Assembly: GCA_009760855.2 (NCBI GenBank)
Contig: WPIO01000138.1
Location: 870,001-934,000 of the forward strand
DNA length: 64,000 nucleotides
Reading direction: 5' to 3'
DNA from: Cristatella mucedo
Lineage: Eukaryota; Bryozoa; Phylactolaemata; Cristatellidae
In this document: piece after piece, positions 49,301-62,194 of the stretch
Position numbering within the stretch: position 1 is the stretch's first letter
Layout of the letters: every line of letters begins with the position of its first letter
Translations under genes and position numbers: made by a program
The notes under the pieces: generated by a model
Told to the model about the DNA's origin: nothing
Seen by the model: only the letters and a program-made list of their open reading frames with translations
The model's database searches: none

Positions 49301-50499
49301 TAAATCCCTGTACTTATGGAACTAAGGTATAACTTTATATTCCACTGTTTTATTAACTCGCGCAACTAAGATATAATTTTAATGTTCCACTGTTTCATTA
49401 CCTCGGTGCCCGCAAAACGCTGCCACCATTTAGGTCATATAAGTACCACTAGAATGTAGGCTTTGCATGATTTAGCAGTATCCTTGACAGATGGTGCATA
49501 CATTCGCTTACTTATCAGCTACACGAAATCCCATTAAGAGATCGTGTCACAGTCTCAGAAGCAACTTTGGACTTGCACTGTGGATGCCCTCTTTTCGAAG
49601 GATATCATTTTGCAGCACCATCAGATAGACCACTGCCAAGTAAGAATCAGTTGATGCACAAAGAATCCCCCTCTCAAAAATGCAATGATTAGGTCAGCCA
49701 GGGTGCTACTAACTGACTCTGCCTCCTCTTGTGTGTATAGCAACTGGCAGTGGTCCTGAGCTTCCCAGCAAAAGTATACATAGCTCCCAGCTTGTGATTG
49801 GGCATTTGGTGAGCTCGGCAACCTGGTAATTTGCTGGGCAGAGAGACAAGGGCTCCTTCAGCCTGAAGCAGTGTAAGCTATGACCTGGGAGGAATTCGTG
49901 CTGCTAGTTGCTCTCAGTAGCAGCTGCTCACTCGTTGCATGTATAATTTGACCGCCCTTCACCAAGCCCTCTGGAGCAGTTGGACAGCAGTTAGTCATGC
50001 TGAAAGTCAGATGGGGAAGGCTTAATTTGGCTGCATATGGGTCAGTCCAGGTTGAGAATTACCCCCTCCCCCCCCCCCAAGTTAGCCCCAAGTAAATTGG
50101 CGATAGCATAGCTGCATAGGGTCTATTTGGGTTCCTGGCAAAATCTGTCAAATGCCAGCATACCACAAAATTAGCATTTGCTGGTGCTTGGAAGCCCTGC
50201 TGCTGCCTATTAGGGTAGTATTCCGTCAATTTGAGATGCTCCAAGGTGATCCCCCACCGTGGCATTTCTTGTATGCCGGCACATGCCATCGTTGAAGTAT
50301 ATCGTTAGTCTTTGGACTTTACGAAATGGCAGGCCGTGTACAGCTCTACAAATGAAATTTGGCAACATCCGTATGACCAGCATAGCACATGGTGCGTGGC
50401 ATCAGGAAGCTGCCAGAGTATTTCCAAGAGTGCACTCTTGGGTTGACTGGCTTGCATCTTTTAACTTAACTTTGATTATCTAGACGGCCTTTGCTCATG
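46400..50499. other. Intergenic DNA between ABI and MLX
   Basis: Apart from the relic LINE A tail near 48.6 kb I see no gene, repeat family or splice-consistent exon. The 50066-50078 C run is a simple homopolymer. Confidence 0.5.
48605..48690 (-). mobile_element. LINE A, old 3' tail
   Basis: TTAATAATAATAGCA then AACTAAATCTCATTCCAGGT and ATTTTACATATACTG, a heavily diverged version of the A tail on the minus strand. The stem-loop is not preserved. Confidence 0.45.
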
Positions 50500-51266
50500 T
50501 ATGCTTCATTAAGAAAGCTGCCTCCACAACTAGCCGTCATGTTTGATCCCTTTCTAGGAGTAGAGACTGTATACAGCTTTGGCTTGTTGAAAATCTTGCT
50601 AGCTCCCTGCTTCTGTTTAGGCTGGACTTCTGCACTTTCTTTCTGGCTGGGGTACCAAAAAACAGCGAATTATTAATTAGGCTGCAAGAATAGTCTACAA
50701 ATCCCGCGGGTTTACCAATGTGTCTCCGATGGCTTCGATGCTTCGATGGCTCCATGTCGATCAATAGATGAAGAACACACTTGTTACTCAGACCCACAAG
50801 ACGGGCATGTCTTGGCTCATGCATACCTAGCTGAACTGCTGCACAAGTTTCACCCTCCTTGTCACCTTTAGTTCTCTATTGACAAAAATGGGCTGTTCCA
50901 TTCCTGAGCATTTGGCAGTTGGTTAAAGACGGTTGGCGAGCATAGCTCTTGCTGTGAAGGCTCTAGGCCATGGAACTCGTTTCGACAATACTTATGCAAC
51001 GGCATCTTCTCACCTGCTGCCGACTGTGGCACGTCATTTCCTGCCGTTGTGAGCTGCTACTTCTGTGCTACTCACTTCCTCGTCTGCCCTTCTGTCTCAA
51101 GCTCTACTTCTCACTTTCTCTTTGTTGCATTAGATGAAGTTGCTGGCTACCGTATGTGCACTGAAAGTCGCTAAAGTCGCTTAGTCTTTGGGTGCTCTAT
51201 AAAACCCATGTAGTCCTTGTGGCTTTGTGGAGTTACAGACAGAGAGATATGCTGCATTACTTTAGG
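50500..51266 (+). mobile_element. LINE B, 3' third
   Basis: Similar to 8.97-9.72 kb, with matches such as GGCTCTAGGCCATGGAACTCG, TATGCAACGGCA, TGAAAGTCGCTAAAGTCGC and the terminal GGAGTTACAGACAGAGAGAT. Frames are broken throughout, and the tail is a diverged GCATTAC. Confidence 0.7.
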
Positions 51267-51984
51267 AGCAGTGGTTAGTTTTTTGTTGATGGGCATAGCC
51301 CATGAGTAAGACACTAGCTCTTCATTAATGATACCGTTGGTTTGAGTCCTACGGTAGGCTCAGCTCTATTGCTATCTCCAAATGTGACTGCCAAAACTTA
51401 TCTACCATTATGTAAATATGATTTTTCATCTGCCAACCTTTTTGCATTTGTTTAGTGTTGGTCTTCCATGGCAAAGTCTTGTCCTCACTCAATCTGCTTT
51501 GATTGGTGTACATTGATAGGCAAGGTCAAGTGCAACCAAAAGGTCTCCCTAATCTTATCGTTTGGCTGAACTGCTTGCATAATAACTTTAATAAATTTGA
51601 AGGAACTAGACTCGCTTTGCTGAGTCATAGTATAATTACACGTCTATTACAGTCCCGGAAGTACTGGTATCCATCTCACAGCATTGTGGAAGTGCCTAGT
51701 GACTGACCAAGAACTGATAGACAGGCTTTCTCAATTTAATTAGTAGGGGTCGTATTTTATAGTTTTGTTGCACTTGGTAATGGCAGTTAGCTTACTTGAA
51801 TCTCCGAGCTTTTACTTTAATGTGCCACATTTTGCTTTGCAGTGCATGTCGATCTTTCTTCTGCATTGCTGTCTTTGCAGGATTCAATAAACCGTTGTGT
51901 AAAGAGTAGGGATTCTTTTGAATAGCAAGATGCAATAGGGTTTGCTGTCTCCCTTGTAAATAGAAATGCAAAGAGTAGCCTATT

Positions 51985-52140
51985 TGGTAGCCTCGTTTGT
52001 ATAGCCATAGAGGAACTGTTACCGGCTTTCAGCTAGCTTGCTGTTGGTAATAGCCAAGTATGTCCGACATGATTCAAACCCACGACCTGGGTCGTGAGGT
52101 GCAAGCACTTTACCAATGAGCTGAGACCGTGTGGTTATGA
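51985..52140 (-). mobile_element. SINE2
   Basis: Minus strand: GTAAAGTGCTTGCACCTC (A box), CCCAGGTCGTGGGTTTGAAT (B box), and a 3' part with GGTAACAGTTCCTCTATGGC matching other family 2 tails. Order and spacing fit the family. Confidence 0.65.
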
Positions 52141-53114
52141 CTTGTTTATCAGACGTCTGTCTAGGTGCAGCAAGAGTCTTCTCAACCTGTGATCTTCGTC
52201 TAGTCGTATGGCCTTAGGTTGTGGTGGCTGGTGCTGTTGCTGCTGCAGCTGCTGCTTCCTGGATAGCCGCTCTTGTAACCTGGTGTAAAGATGCAGTGTT
52301 AATAGATACATGCATGTCACTTATGTGAGAGTATGTCATGTACACTATATTGTCATTATTGCAAATAGCTATTACCGCATTGCACGGCCTTGCTCTTGGA
52401 AACGTTTACCCTGCAGGCATTTTCGAGAGTACACTAGTCTTTGTAGGCGGTGCCTAGTGGCAAGGCTCCTTCAGCAAGTGCCCTGGTGAGGTACTTGGAG
52501 CTCTCTTGTTACGTCAAATGTTAGTCTGTATGTCCTACTCGGTATTTGTAGCAATGCTGCAGATAGTAAAAATGGCTATCCCCTCTTGGAAGCTATTTCC
52601 CAGACTTTGGTTTTCAAAACGTGACCTGTGAATTGATATCACTAATAGAAGCAATGATTTTAGTTATTTTTATGGCAGTTTGTCATAATAGTATTAGCTG
52701 TTGCTAAAATTCAAGATAAGCCAGCACCTCAGTGACAGTGGTTACATGGTTCCACTACATGGCTGAGGTGAGAAGGGGTTGATTAACTTGGCTTCGTTGT
52801 GATGTTGGCTGTACAACGCCTTCAGCTGAAGGTTTGATGATGAACTGGTATAGAGTAATGCTACCTTAACCCTGTTTTAAGCTGCTGACTTGTGCATGTG
52901 AGAAGGGTAATAACAATCAGTGAGGATCTATATTTTTATGTCTAGACTATGTAAACCATCGGCAGTGCTAAGCATTGCTAGCCTGTTGCTGATGTGCTAT
53001 CGTTGGGTCTGCTTGCTCTGCTTGTTTGTTATTACAACCCTGTCATGTCTCACAGAGGGTTAAACAGCTGTCGTATCTTTAGATGTGATTGGCTGGTCAG
53101 CATTTTGAACCATC

Positions 53115-53238
53115 ATGGCATCGGACCATCAAGACAAGAGTAATCGTCTTCAGAAAGTAAATGGGAAAGTGCAAGGAAATGATGATGGTCTCCATGTACA
53201 AGGCGCGTCGTCGTGCTCTTCCTCTGCTCATAACTCGG
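53115..53238 (+). CDS. mlx: MLX exon 1 (N-terminus)
   Basis: An ATG in good context (ATCATGGCA) opens a 41-codon hydrophilic segment rich in Lys, Gly and Ser, ending SSSAHNS before a TCGG|GTATGT donor in phase 1. The final residues resemble the SASSVPNT sequence just before the acidic stretch of vertebrate MLX. A further upstream exon cannot be excluded. Confidence 0.7.
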
Positions 53239-56200
53239 GTATGTCAGTGGTACTTTATGCTAGTGCTAGTACAGTGTATATGTTTGCCTGGAAAGACTCA
53301 TATTTGAAAGTGACTGGATTCCCCAGACTTGTCGACTGGGTTGTGTCATAATAGTAGTAATAGTAATACATTTGTAAAGTACCTTTAGACAACTTTACCT
53401 CTTTTTAGATACATTACATATGCTGTAAATGAAGCACGTTTAAACAGTTAGTGGGAACATGCACAATGTGAACAGGCAAAGCGTAGTTATAGCGAAATGC
53501 TCAGTATCAACATGTAAATATGGTTAGTCGCAGCTTGCAACATGTCAGCACACATAAGCACACAAATGACGAATCACCAAGACCCACTAACTGCTGTGAT
53601 AAGCAGGTGTGTTTTAGCTTCTCTTTAAAGGTCAAGTCAAGAATGTCGTGAAGCTAGTTGGTAGTTATTTCCAGGCTTTTGGAGCATATGAACTAAAGGC
53701 ACGGTCTCCAAAGGATTTGAGGTTCATACGAGAAATAGCTGAACAATTGTATTCAGAAACGCATGTGGTACAATGCCCAGCCTGGTGGGCGAGTAGTTCT
53801 GATAGGTAGGCTGGAGCCAGATAGGGAAGGGCCTAAAAGTAACTAACCAAAACCTTGAAATCGATATGCTGCCTGACTGGGAACCAATGCCGGTAGGCTA
53901 GGAGCCATGTGATGTGGCGACTGCACTGCTCATGGCAGACAAGCCTAGCTGCAGAATTGTGTGCCAACTGTAAATGCCTGATGGCACCGGTCGGTAGACC
54001 AGTAAGCAGTGAGTTACGGAAGTCAAGATGGGATGTCGCAAAAATCATAGACCAATTAAGATATAGTATTCTTATCTAAGCAAGCCCGAATTTTAGAAAC
54101 GTTACATAGCTTAAAGTAGGCAGACTTGACATAGAGATGACGTGGTAGTCTAGTGAAAGGTCTTTTTGGAACAGGACAACTAGATTTTGTGCAGATGCAA
54201 CAGAAGATATGCTAGCAAAGCTAATTTTGAATATTAAGTTTCTCAATGTTTGAGTCACACTTGGTTTGCCCATAGCTAGTAAGTTGGTTTTATCGTCATT
54301 CAGTTAGAGCTGTGATGGCACACTAACCAGTTGCTTTTAGACCTCGCTCCCGGGGTCGTGGGTTCGAATCCTGCTGTGGCCATCCTGTATTGCCACTGCA
54401 AGTGGTGTTTATAGTCGTAAAGGCTCTTCTGTCGCTACACAAAAGAGGCTGTTAAATCAGTTAGTATTTGTTTGCTGCCATCCCTGTATAGATGTCAGCA
54501 ATACATGCAGCAAGGGACTAGAGAGAGTTCGACGTGCTGGAGGGCTGGGAGGTATCAAAGCAAAGATACAACTGAGTGTCATCTGCATAGGACTGAAAGC
54601 CTAGATTGTGCTTGGCGATCACTTCATCAAGTGGGAGAGTATAAACTGTCAAAAGAAGTGGACCAAGCACTGAGCCCAGAGGTACTCATACTGTAGTGGT
54701 TCTTCTGATGATCTTTTACTGTTCATATCAATACTCTAGAGTCTTGTACTGAGGTAGGAACTAAACCATTTAAGTGCAGTGCCAGAGATGCTAAGGCCAG
54801 ATGGGAGGCGCTCGCGAAGGATATGGTGATTAATAGTAGCACACGCTGCCGAAAGGTCAAGCAAAACAAGCAGCGACTAAGTCTACATTTCTGAGAACTG
54901 TGCTGTACGCCTGAAGCAGCGCTGACTCTGCTTAATGATAACCCCGAAAACCAGAATGGAACTTGCTAGTTTTGACGTTTCAAAATACGAGCTTGGCTGG
55001 TATGCCACTAGTTGTTTCGTTGTCTTTTATAGGACCGGCAGAAGGGAGACTGGGCAGAAGTTGCTTAAGTTCTCTTGGTCTAGTGTTGCCTCCTTAGTTA
55101 GTGGCCTAACTGCGGCCTTGTTGAAAGGTGCAGGGATTTAACCTGAGGCTAAGGACATTTTTATTATGTTAGTTATGCATGGCAGCAGCAGATCTGAGCA
55201 TCGCGGAAGTAAGACAGTAGAAATGGGGTCTGGATGACTAGTAGTTTTCTTTTACTGAAAGACGAATTTCAGAACGAGGTTACTCGTGTTCTCCTTTGAT
55301 GTAGACATTGAGGCGCTGCATGAAATTGATAAAGAGGAGTCCTTTGGGGTGGTTATTGAGGCCGTGTGTCCAGACGGGATGCTGCTACCTTAGGAATGCA
55401 CTTTTATCATGTCTATCTTACTGAGAAAGAAGCTAGAGGAGCTATCAGCTAGATCATCACAGGGATCGCTAGGTAAGGAGCTAACCTGGAAGTTAAGGAG
55501 ATTGTTAATCGTCGACATCACCATTTTTGGATTGTGCATCTGTGATACAAATTTTTTTATAGAAGCTAGACATGGCCTGTGCTAGGATCGATTGTTATGA
55601 TTTCCAGTAGTCATCGTTTGCCTGTCGATGTGCAGTCTGTCCTGATCCTTTTTAGGCTTTCTCATGCTTTTGCTTAGTAATAATTATAATGCACTTGATA
55701 AAAGGCCCTCGGAGAATTCAATCTTTTTCTAGGCGCTTTACATTTGCTGCAAAGGGAAATGCAATTGAATGGTGAGAAATATCATGCTTGATAAACAAGT
55801 AGTAGATCTAGTATGCTAATGGCTTTGGTAAACAAAAGGACATAAGGGCAAGGGTACACAGCTTGCTTAGTCAGAGGAGCAAACTCGTCAGGCATGTCAG
55901 CTAACGTCGTGTTCTAGCTTTATATCAGTGATGGCAGATTGTAAGAGGGATTGAGCAGCAGGGACGAAAATATTTTGCACGGATGGCATCGATGTCTAGG
56001 GTCTTGGCCTTACGTGATTTTAGATAATTTTGGATAAGATGTGCACACACTACAGACTGATTGAGATCTGCATGTGGTAAAGAGTGCAGAATTTAGTAGT
56101 AAAAGGGCCTGATAACATACAGTCGTGGCCGAATATGTGATCGAGTAGGGTCATTCGCTTGAGCCTTAGGAGAAATGAGTCAGTCTGTGCACGAAATGTG

Positions 56201-58844
56201 GCACTTGTGGCATTAGTTAAGGGGTCAAAATGAATGCTAAAATCAAGAGGACTGACGTGGTATCTGGAGCGATTGATTACTGCCATCATTCCTAGCTTAT
56301 GGTCGAGACACTGAAAACAAGCAATTCGAAATACTGCTTTGAGGGGACTGCAAATGGTTTGAAATGGGGGAGGATTGTGACACAAATACTACTCTTCCCC
56401 AGTTATGATTGATCTATGATTTTGAAAAAGGATAAGTTTGTCGGGGTGGCTTCAATTATGCTCGGAGTGTGTGACTTCAGCCAGGTCTCGATCAAAGCAA
56501 ACTTATCGATATTGTCGTCAATAATCATGTCATGTATTATTGTGGCCTTATTTGCATTGAACAAGGATTCCAACGACAAGCATTAAGATGGGCATGGGCA
56601 TATAGCAGGCCTGGCTACTACTAAGTTAGAGTGATTAACAGCAGAGCTTGAGGGAGGCTCGGGCAGGCGGCTTGAGACAATGCTGCCAATACCAAGCAAG
56701 TTGGTCTTCCGGTGCAGCTGCCTTGCTGGCTTTTTTCTTTTGTTGTTGCCCAATTCACGGACTCGAGCAACTGCACCTGCGACTAGGAATGCATTCAAAC
56801 GATGATTGAGAAACGATAATAGGCACGTGGGATCATACTTAAAAGACAGGTTACTTTTGCTTACAGTCGGCCAAGCTACAGCCTCGGCCAGCATAGGGGG
56901 TGTGGCCCTGGCGCTAGGGGACCCCAGCTTAGAGCCGTAAGCGTTAAGATTTCTATAGCCATAATCCAGCAACAAAAATGTGCTTTACAATGGTCGTAGC
57001 TGTAGAGGCTTCCATATACATGTTCAGAAATTCTTCAATTTTTGGAAGAGAATTCTGCAACAGACAAAAAAATGCTAGTAGTGGTTGGTATCGGGAGGCA
57101 AGAACTGGTCCAGTTAATTGCCTGTGTGCCACTCTGCTGTCCTGTGTGTGAGGTTTGCCCACACATCTCCCAAGAATTAACGACCTTTCCTACCGACAGT
57201 ATGGATCAGCCGACCTCTGATCCACTTAACTCTACCAATTGCCTCATTACTATAGCTGATGTTTAGTGTTGTCTGGTGAAAACAAGCTGCTCACTTATCA
57301 TCCCATTGAAGTACATACTGGGTATTAGTACTTAGGCTACTGAGTAAAAAAGTGTTTGGAAAAAAACGGGTGCTGAAGTCCAGTACAACGATCTGTCTTT
57401 CTTCTTTAGAGTGCGCTTACATTTCGGTGACGTGTTTCTTGTAAAACTCTGCCAATATTGTTGAATCTTATGATATACGGCTTGAACAATATAGGCAATG
57501 TATTACCCCAAGCATCGCACCGAAATTTATGCACAGTGTGAAGAGGAAATGCTGATCTTTGGGCTGCATCTGTTATTTATAGTTGGCAGCATCGCATGCA
57601 GGCCATGTACACTTACACACTTTTCCAGTTATCCTGTCCAGTTTAGCAGCATTAAGGCATTGCTATTGTTTAAGTCTATTTAGTAACTACAGATTTAGGC
57701 AAGGTGAAGAAACTCAAGTTACTTCGGATGAGTTTTTAGGATTCGGTCTGGTCCACAGTTGAAATTTCTACTCACGATAACCTCGAGTGTTAGGCACTAT
57801 ATACACATAAGGGACTTGAGTACATATGCACTGGCCATAGCTTTATATGTTGAGCTCACTATTTCTTGGCTCGGCAGTGCTGTGCAAACCGGTATACTTC
57901 CTCTGCCAAATTCTAATGTCTGGAACAAAACATCTTTTGGAACTCTTCACCCTTTCATCTGCTCTTTTTCTTACTTCGACCTAGAAAGAAATTTTCTCTT
58001 GTATTCCAAAATATAGTATATCGAATCTTGTTCGCACCTTGGAGTTGGAGTGGATTTAATTCTGTCGAACCGTCTTCTAAGATTTGCAAGTCAGTGACTA
58101 AAACCTTTGTTATCACCTTGCAGGGATTTCTTTACCAGGTGTACTGTAGTTAGCTTAATCAATCGACTGTCTCTGATAGGGATTGCTGGTGTCGACTTAG
58201 CCTGCCAATTGTTCTGTCAATCCCATCATGATATTCGTGGTTGTGATCCAACATGCTAAGCCTTCGGATAGTTTTGGCATCTCGATATCATTTGTTATTA
58301 CAGCTGTTATAATGAAGGGCAACCACCCTGACCATTCTTGTGTAGCTCTTGAGTTCAGCAGCCTTTGGTATTGCTCCACTCACAGTGGTACCAGCCGATA
58401 GTGTCATTTCTTCCCCAGAGCTAGAAGTAAATGGTTTTACCGTTGCTAAGGTGTCTTCTTTGTTTAAAATTCAGCTGGACAGGCACTGCTTTTGAAGAAT
58501 GAGGTTTCTTTATCGACTTCAGACGATCAAACGTGGTTTGCTTGATTAGTGACTGCTGGTTCCCTTAACCTTGCCTGGATCTTTGGGACTCACTTGTACT
58601 TACCTGTCATCGGAGGTGACATACAATGTTGGATCGCCAATAATTATAAGACAGGTTGTGTGCTTTTGCATCGAATATCCAGCGGGTCTCACTTTAGTTT
58701 AATGTGCTCCAATGTAGCTCAATTTTTTGGAACCATGGGCAATTACTTTGAAATTGCCATGTAGACGCTCTTTCTATATCCTCGTTGAGTGATGGCTTTA
58801 CAGATCTCACCGGTGGGAAGCATAGACTTTACCAGTTGCTATGA

Positions 58845-58907
<63 letters not shown>

Positions 58908-60838
58908 ATTTTACTTTGGTTATGGCCAGTTTGTATAGTTGGTCATTGGTCCCCTTAATTTGCAGTAACCATTATCAGCTTGTACTTGCAGAAAATGTAA
59001 ATTGTATCACTTACCAATTGACATGCTTTCTTTCCGGCAGAGTTTATATAGAGTGCCTAGAAAGAGATTTGTTTTCTTAGTGCTCTATGTAAATATTTGA
59101 TTATGTTATTATTTTCATTATTAATATTCTTGTAAGTTTGTGAGACCCCATTGATTAGCTTACCAGCTTAGCCTGTACTGGGTTTGCTAGAACTTTTGGC
59201 ATTCTGGTACCCATCTGCCCTCACAGGCACCCACTGCTGTTCTTGCACATAGTCTTGCTTCTAACTTTATCTGTTACATCGGCACTTAATGAAAGGGATA
59301 GTAACTTCTTTGGCTTTAATTGTTACTGTGTTTGCTTAGCTCTGGGCCATCAGACCTAGAGCCTGAACCTCATTGCCTCTTCTGCTAGTCTGATGAGTCA
59401 TCTGTTGCTCGTTAGAGGCAGAATTCCGAGCTTGAGTGATGGCCAGTCGGCCTGCAGTGTCAGCATTTCCTGAATCCGAATTGATCAGGTTGAGCTTGAA
59501 GCCTTTATTGGAGCCATAGCTACTTTCTCAGCAGTTATTCTGGTAAGGTAGGTGTCTCTTCTGGATACTTGTCAGGTATCTGTACTTTAATTAAACCTTA
59601 ACTAACGCCAGATAGCAGCCTACTATGACTGCTATCTGATCGGCATTCATTGAGATGCTTAAGCCTGTGAGTAGTTCTCCGGCATCCCATTAATGGTCCC
59701 TTGAGTGGTTCGGTCAGCCAAGTAGTAGCTAGCTCTAAGCTTGGGTAAACCTCATTAGAATGAGCCAGTAGGCCTCTGCTGGTGCCGTCCTGCCCTTTTT
59801 ACTTCCACTATATTTCCTCCACTATATTCTCTCACTATTATTTTGTCTACTCTTGGTGTACTCGTTTAGCTAGTAGGTAGAGGCATTAGTACAGAGCTCG
59901 GTTCCTCGTTGTGTTGGCATGAAATTCGTTGGAAGACAACGGGTGGCTGTTACTGGCTCAAGTAAACTCCCAACACTGCACTGCAGTGCCAGCATGCACA
60001 AACCCCTGTGCACACAGAGGACTGCTTTAGTCAACAGCCCAGATGTAGATACACTAATGGTGATACTGTGAACCAGACGGAGCTGTGGCAGGTCTCCAAG
60101 AGGTCACTACGCATTGCTAAACCAGGATGGCACATCAAGCTGGCATCTTGGTGGATCCGACTGATAACCAGATTAATGTGTGACCATCGTCAGGACTAGA
60201 GTGAGATGCCAGCTGACCTTTTTTCGAGGCGATCACATGGTAGTTAACAGATAATGTACAAACATAGTAAAACATGTCACTTAAATATTATAAAAATAGC
60301 ACTTGAATAAATTAGGAACACCATAGTAGCCTATTGCATGGCAAATTACTAATGGCGCACCTGAGACCGTACGTATACCGTATTGCCACAATTGTTTCAA
60401 ACTCCGTGGCCTGTTACCCTCCCTGGTTACATATAGCTTAGGAGCTTTAGCCCATATGACCTGCCCCATTTTAATACTCCTTATGTCTAGCGATTGTAAG
60501 ATATACTTTGTGCTTTAATGTGCTGATGCTACGTATAACTAGCAGGATATATACTATCGATTGTACTCAGGATAGGCTACGTCATTCTCTTTGAATTATG
60601 TTGAATTTACATGGGTTTTACCTCTGCAAACACACAGTTACTGCTTCATGCCCAACTGTGAGCCCTCATGGCTGCATGCCTCCTATGCACACTCACTGTG
60701 TTTGTTGATTTAAGTTCGTAAACTGTGCTTTGTATGGTTTCGTTTAGAACATCTGCAACCATGTATAGAGCCCTCTTGACTACATCAGAAGTCTTCCATC
60801 TTCTATGGCACCCTATTGACTGGAATCAGCTTGTTAAT

Positions 60839-60913
<75 letters not shown>

Positions 60914-62116
60914 GGGCGCATCTGCAATCCTTTGGCTCTGGTGTAAATTGATGGCAGTTGTCCGGAAGGAAACACATTAGCTCGAACCATCCGTGGATGC
61001 TGCTCATGTGTGGAAGAGATCGCTCACGGCGCATGTGTTGTTCTAGTGCTTTCACAGCCGATGCAGCTGCTTGTGAGTATGGAGCCACGTTCGGGAAAAA
61101 AGTGTGTAACAACATACCCAACGTCATGCAATTTAACAGTGTTAACCTTGTAGCGAATGCCTGTACCCAGTTGCCGAATTGCTTTGCATGCCCATAAGTT
61201 TCATAGCATCACTCCTTGATTCTTCTTGGCCTTTGCCGGCTAACCCAGCTGGTACTGATGGTTCTCACTTCTGGGTATTCTAATGAGCTGGTTCGTGCAT
61301 AGCTGTTGCAGTGCTGTTGGCTGTAGCAAATTGCCAGCCTGTTTCTTGACAGATGACGAAGAGAGTGGGGAAGATTCAAAGTCGGTTGTCAGCTACAAAG
61401 ATCGGCGCCGGGAAGCACACACTTTCGCCGAGCAGAAAAGGCGTGATGCAATCAAGCGAGGCTACGACGAGCTGCAGAGCATGGTGCCTCTCTGTCAGCA
61501 GCCGGAGAGCTTTGGAAATACCAAGCTGAGCAAAGCCACCGTGCTTCAACGCTGTGCGTGCCTCTGCTGCTGCATCTGCCACCAGAGCGGCAGCCTCTGG
61601 TGTCTCTCACTGCCTCTCTTGCTTCCCCTGCACCCATCAGGATGCGTTTGTCCGTGCACACGCCTGCTTGTGTGTGTGTGTGTGTGTTGTGTGTGTGTGT
61701 GTGTGTTTGAGCTTCTGTCCAAGCAGCTTGGCGTAGGCGTGTCTTTTCGTGGACGCCCAGGTGCACGGCTGTGTGTTGTGAGAGCATGCGCTGTGCGTAC
61801 TGCAAGTCTGTGTACACGGGCACCCGTGCATTGATGCTTTCGTGCATGTGCATTTGAGTGCGCACATGCGCATGAGTGAGTGCCCGAGCGAATTCCGTGC
61901 AACCAATTGCCTGTTTGCATGCCTCGGCAGCTTCTGGCAGAGACGTGTTTGCTTCTGAGCTTTGTGGTCACAGCTCTCTTGAGATGCCATTTTTCCTTGC
62001 TCAAGGAAAGAGCTGCTTCTTCCTTGATTATGTTCATTGCTAGCTTCATTCCGACTGCAGTCTGTGTCTTTGGGGTAGGTGAGGGCAGGCGCTGCCTGCC
62101 GTTAGTTGCCTGCTTG

Positions 62117-62194
<78 letters not shown>

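Larger units (their letters stand above)
53353..56985 (-). mobile_element. LINE A, near full-length copy in MLX intron 1
   Basis: Minus-strand order from 5' to 3': a Pro/Ser-rich 5' region, endonuclease ([18 protein letters not shown]), linker, RT remnants (SARNLGVVF-like, [16 protein letters not shown]), C-terminal segment and diverged tail at about 53353-53420. At about 3.6 kb it is the longest family A copy here. It is riddled with stops and carries two nested insertions (a SINE2 at 54308 and a LINE A tail at 55678). It is antisense to MLX and its 3' end lies 114 bp past the exon 1 donor. Confidence 0.85.
57000..61352. other. Rest of MLX intron 1
   Basis: Two long CT tracts and a possible relic LINE A tail (AGTGCCTAGAAAGAGATTTG at about 59053) were noted. 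No further MLX exon was found, and the phases of exons 1 and 2 do not require one. Confidence 0.5.

Noticed and set aside
54330-54400. Possible tRNA gene (perfect GGTTCGAATCC B box)
   Set aside because: The head continues into a repeated SINE tail and is flanked by an 8-bp target duplication, so it is a SINE2. Other B-box hits in the window behave the same way.
58841-60946. Open frames of Leu-Ser or Glu-Arg repeats
   Set aside because: They are translations of (CT)n microsatellites.
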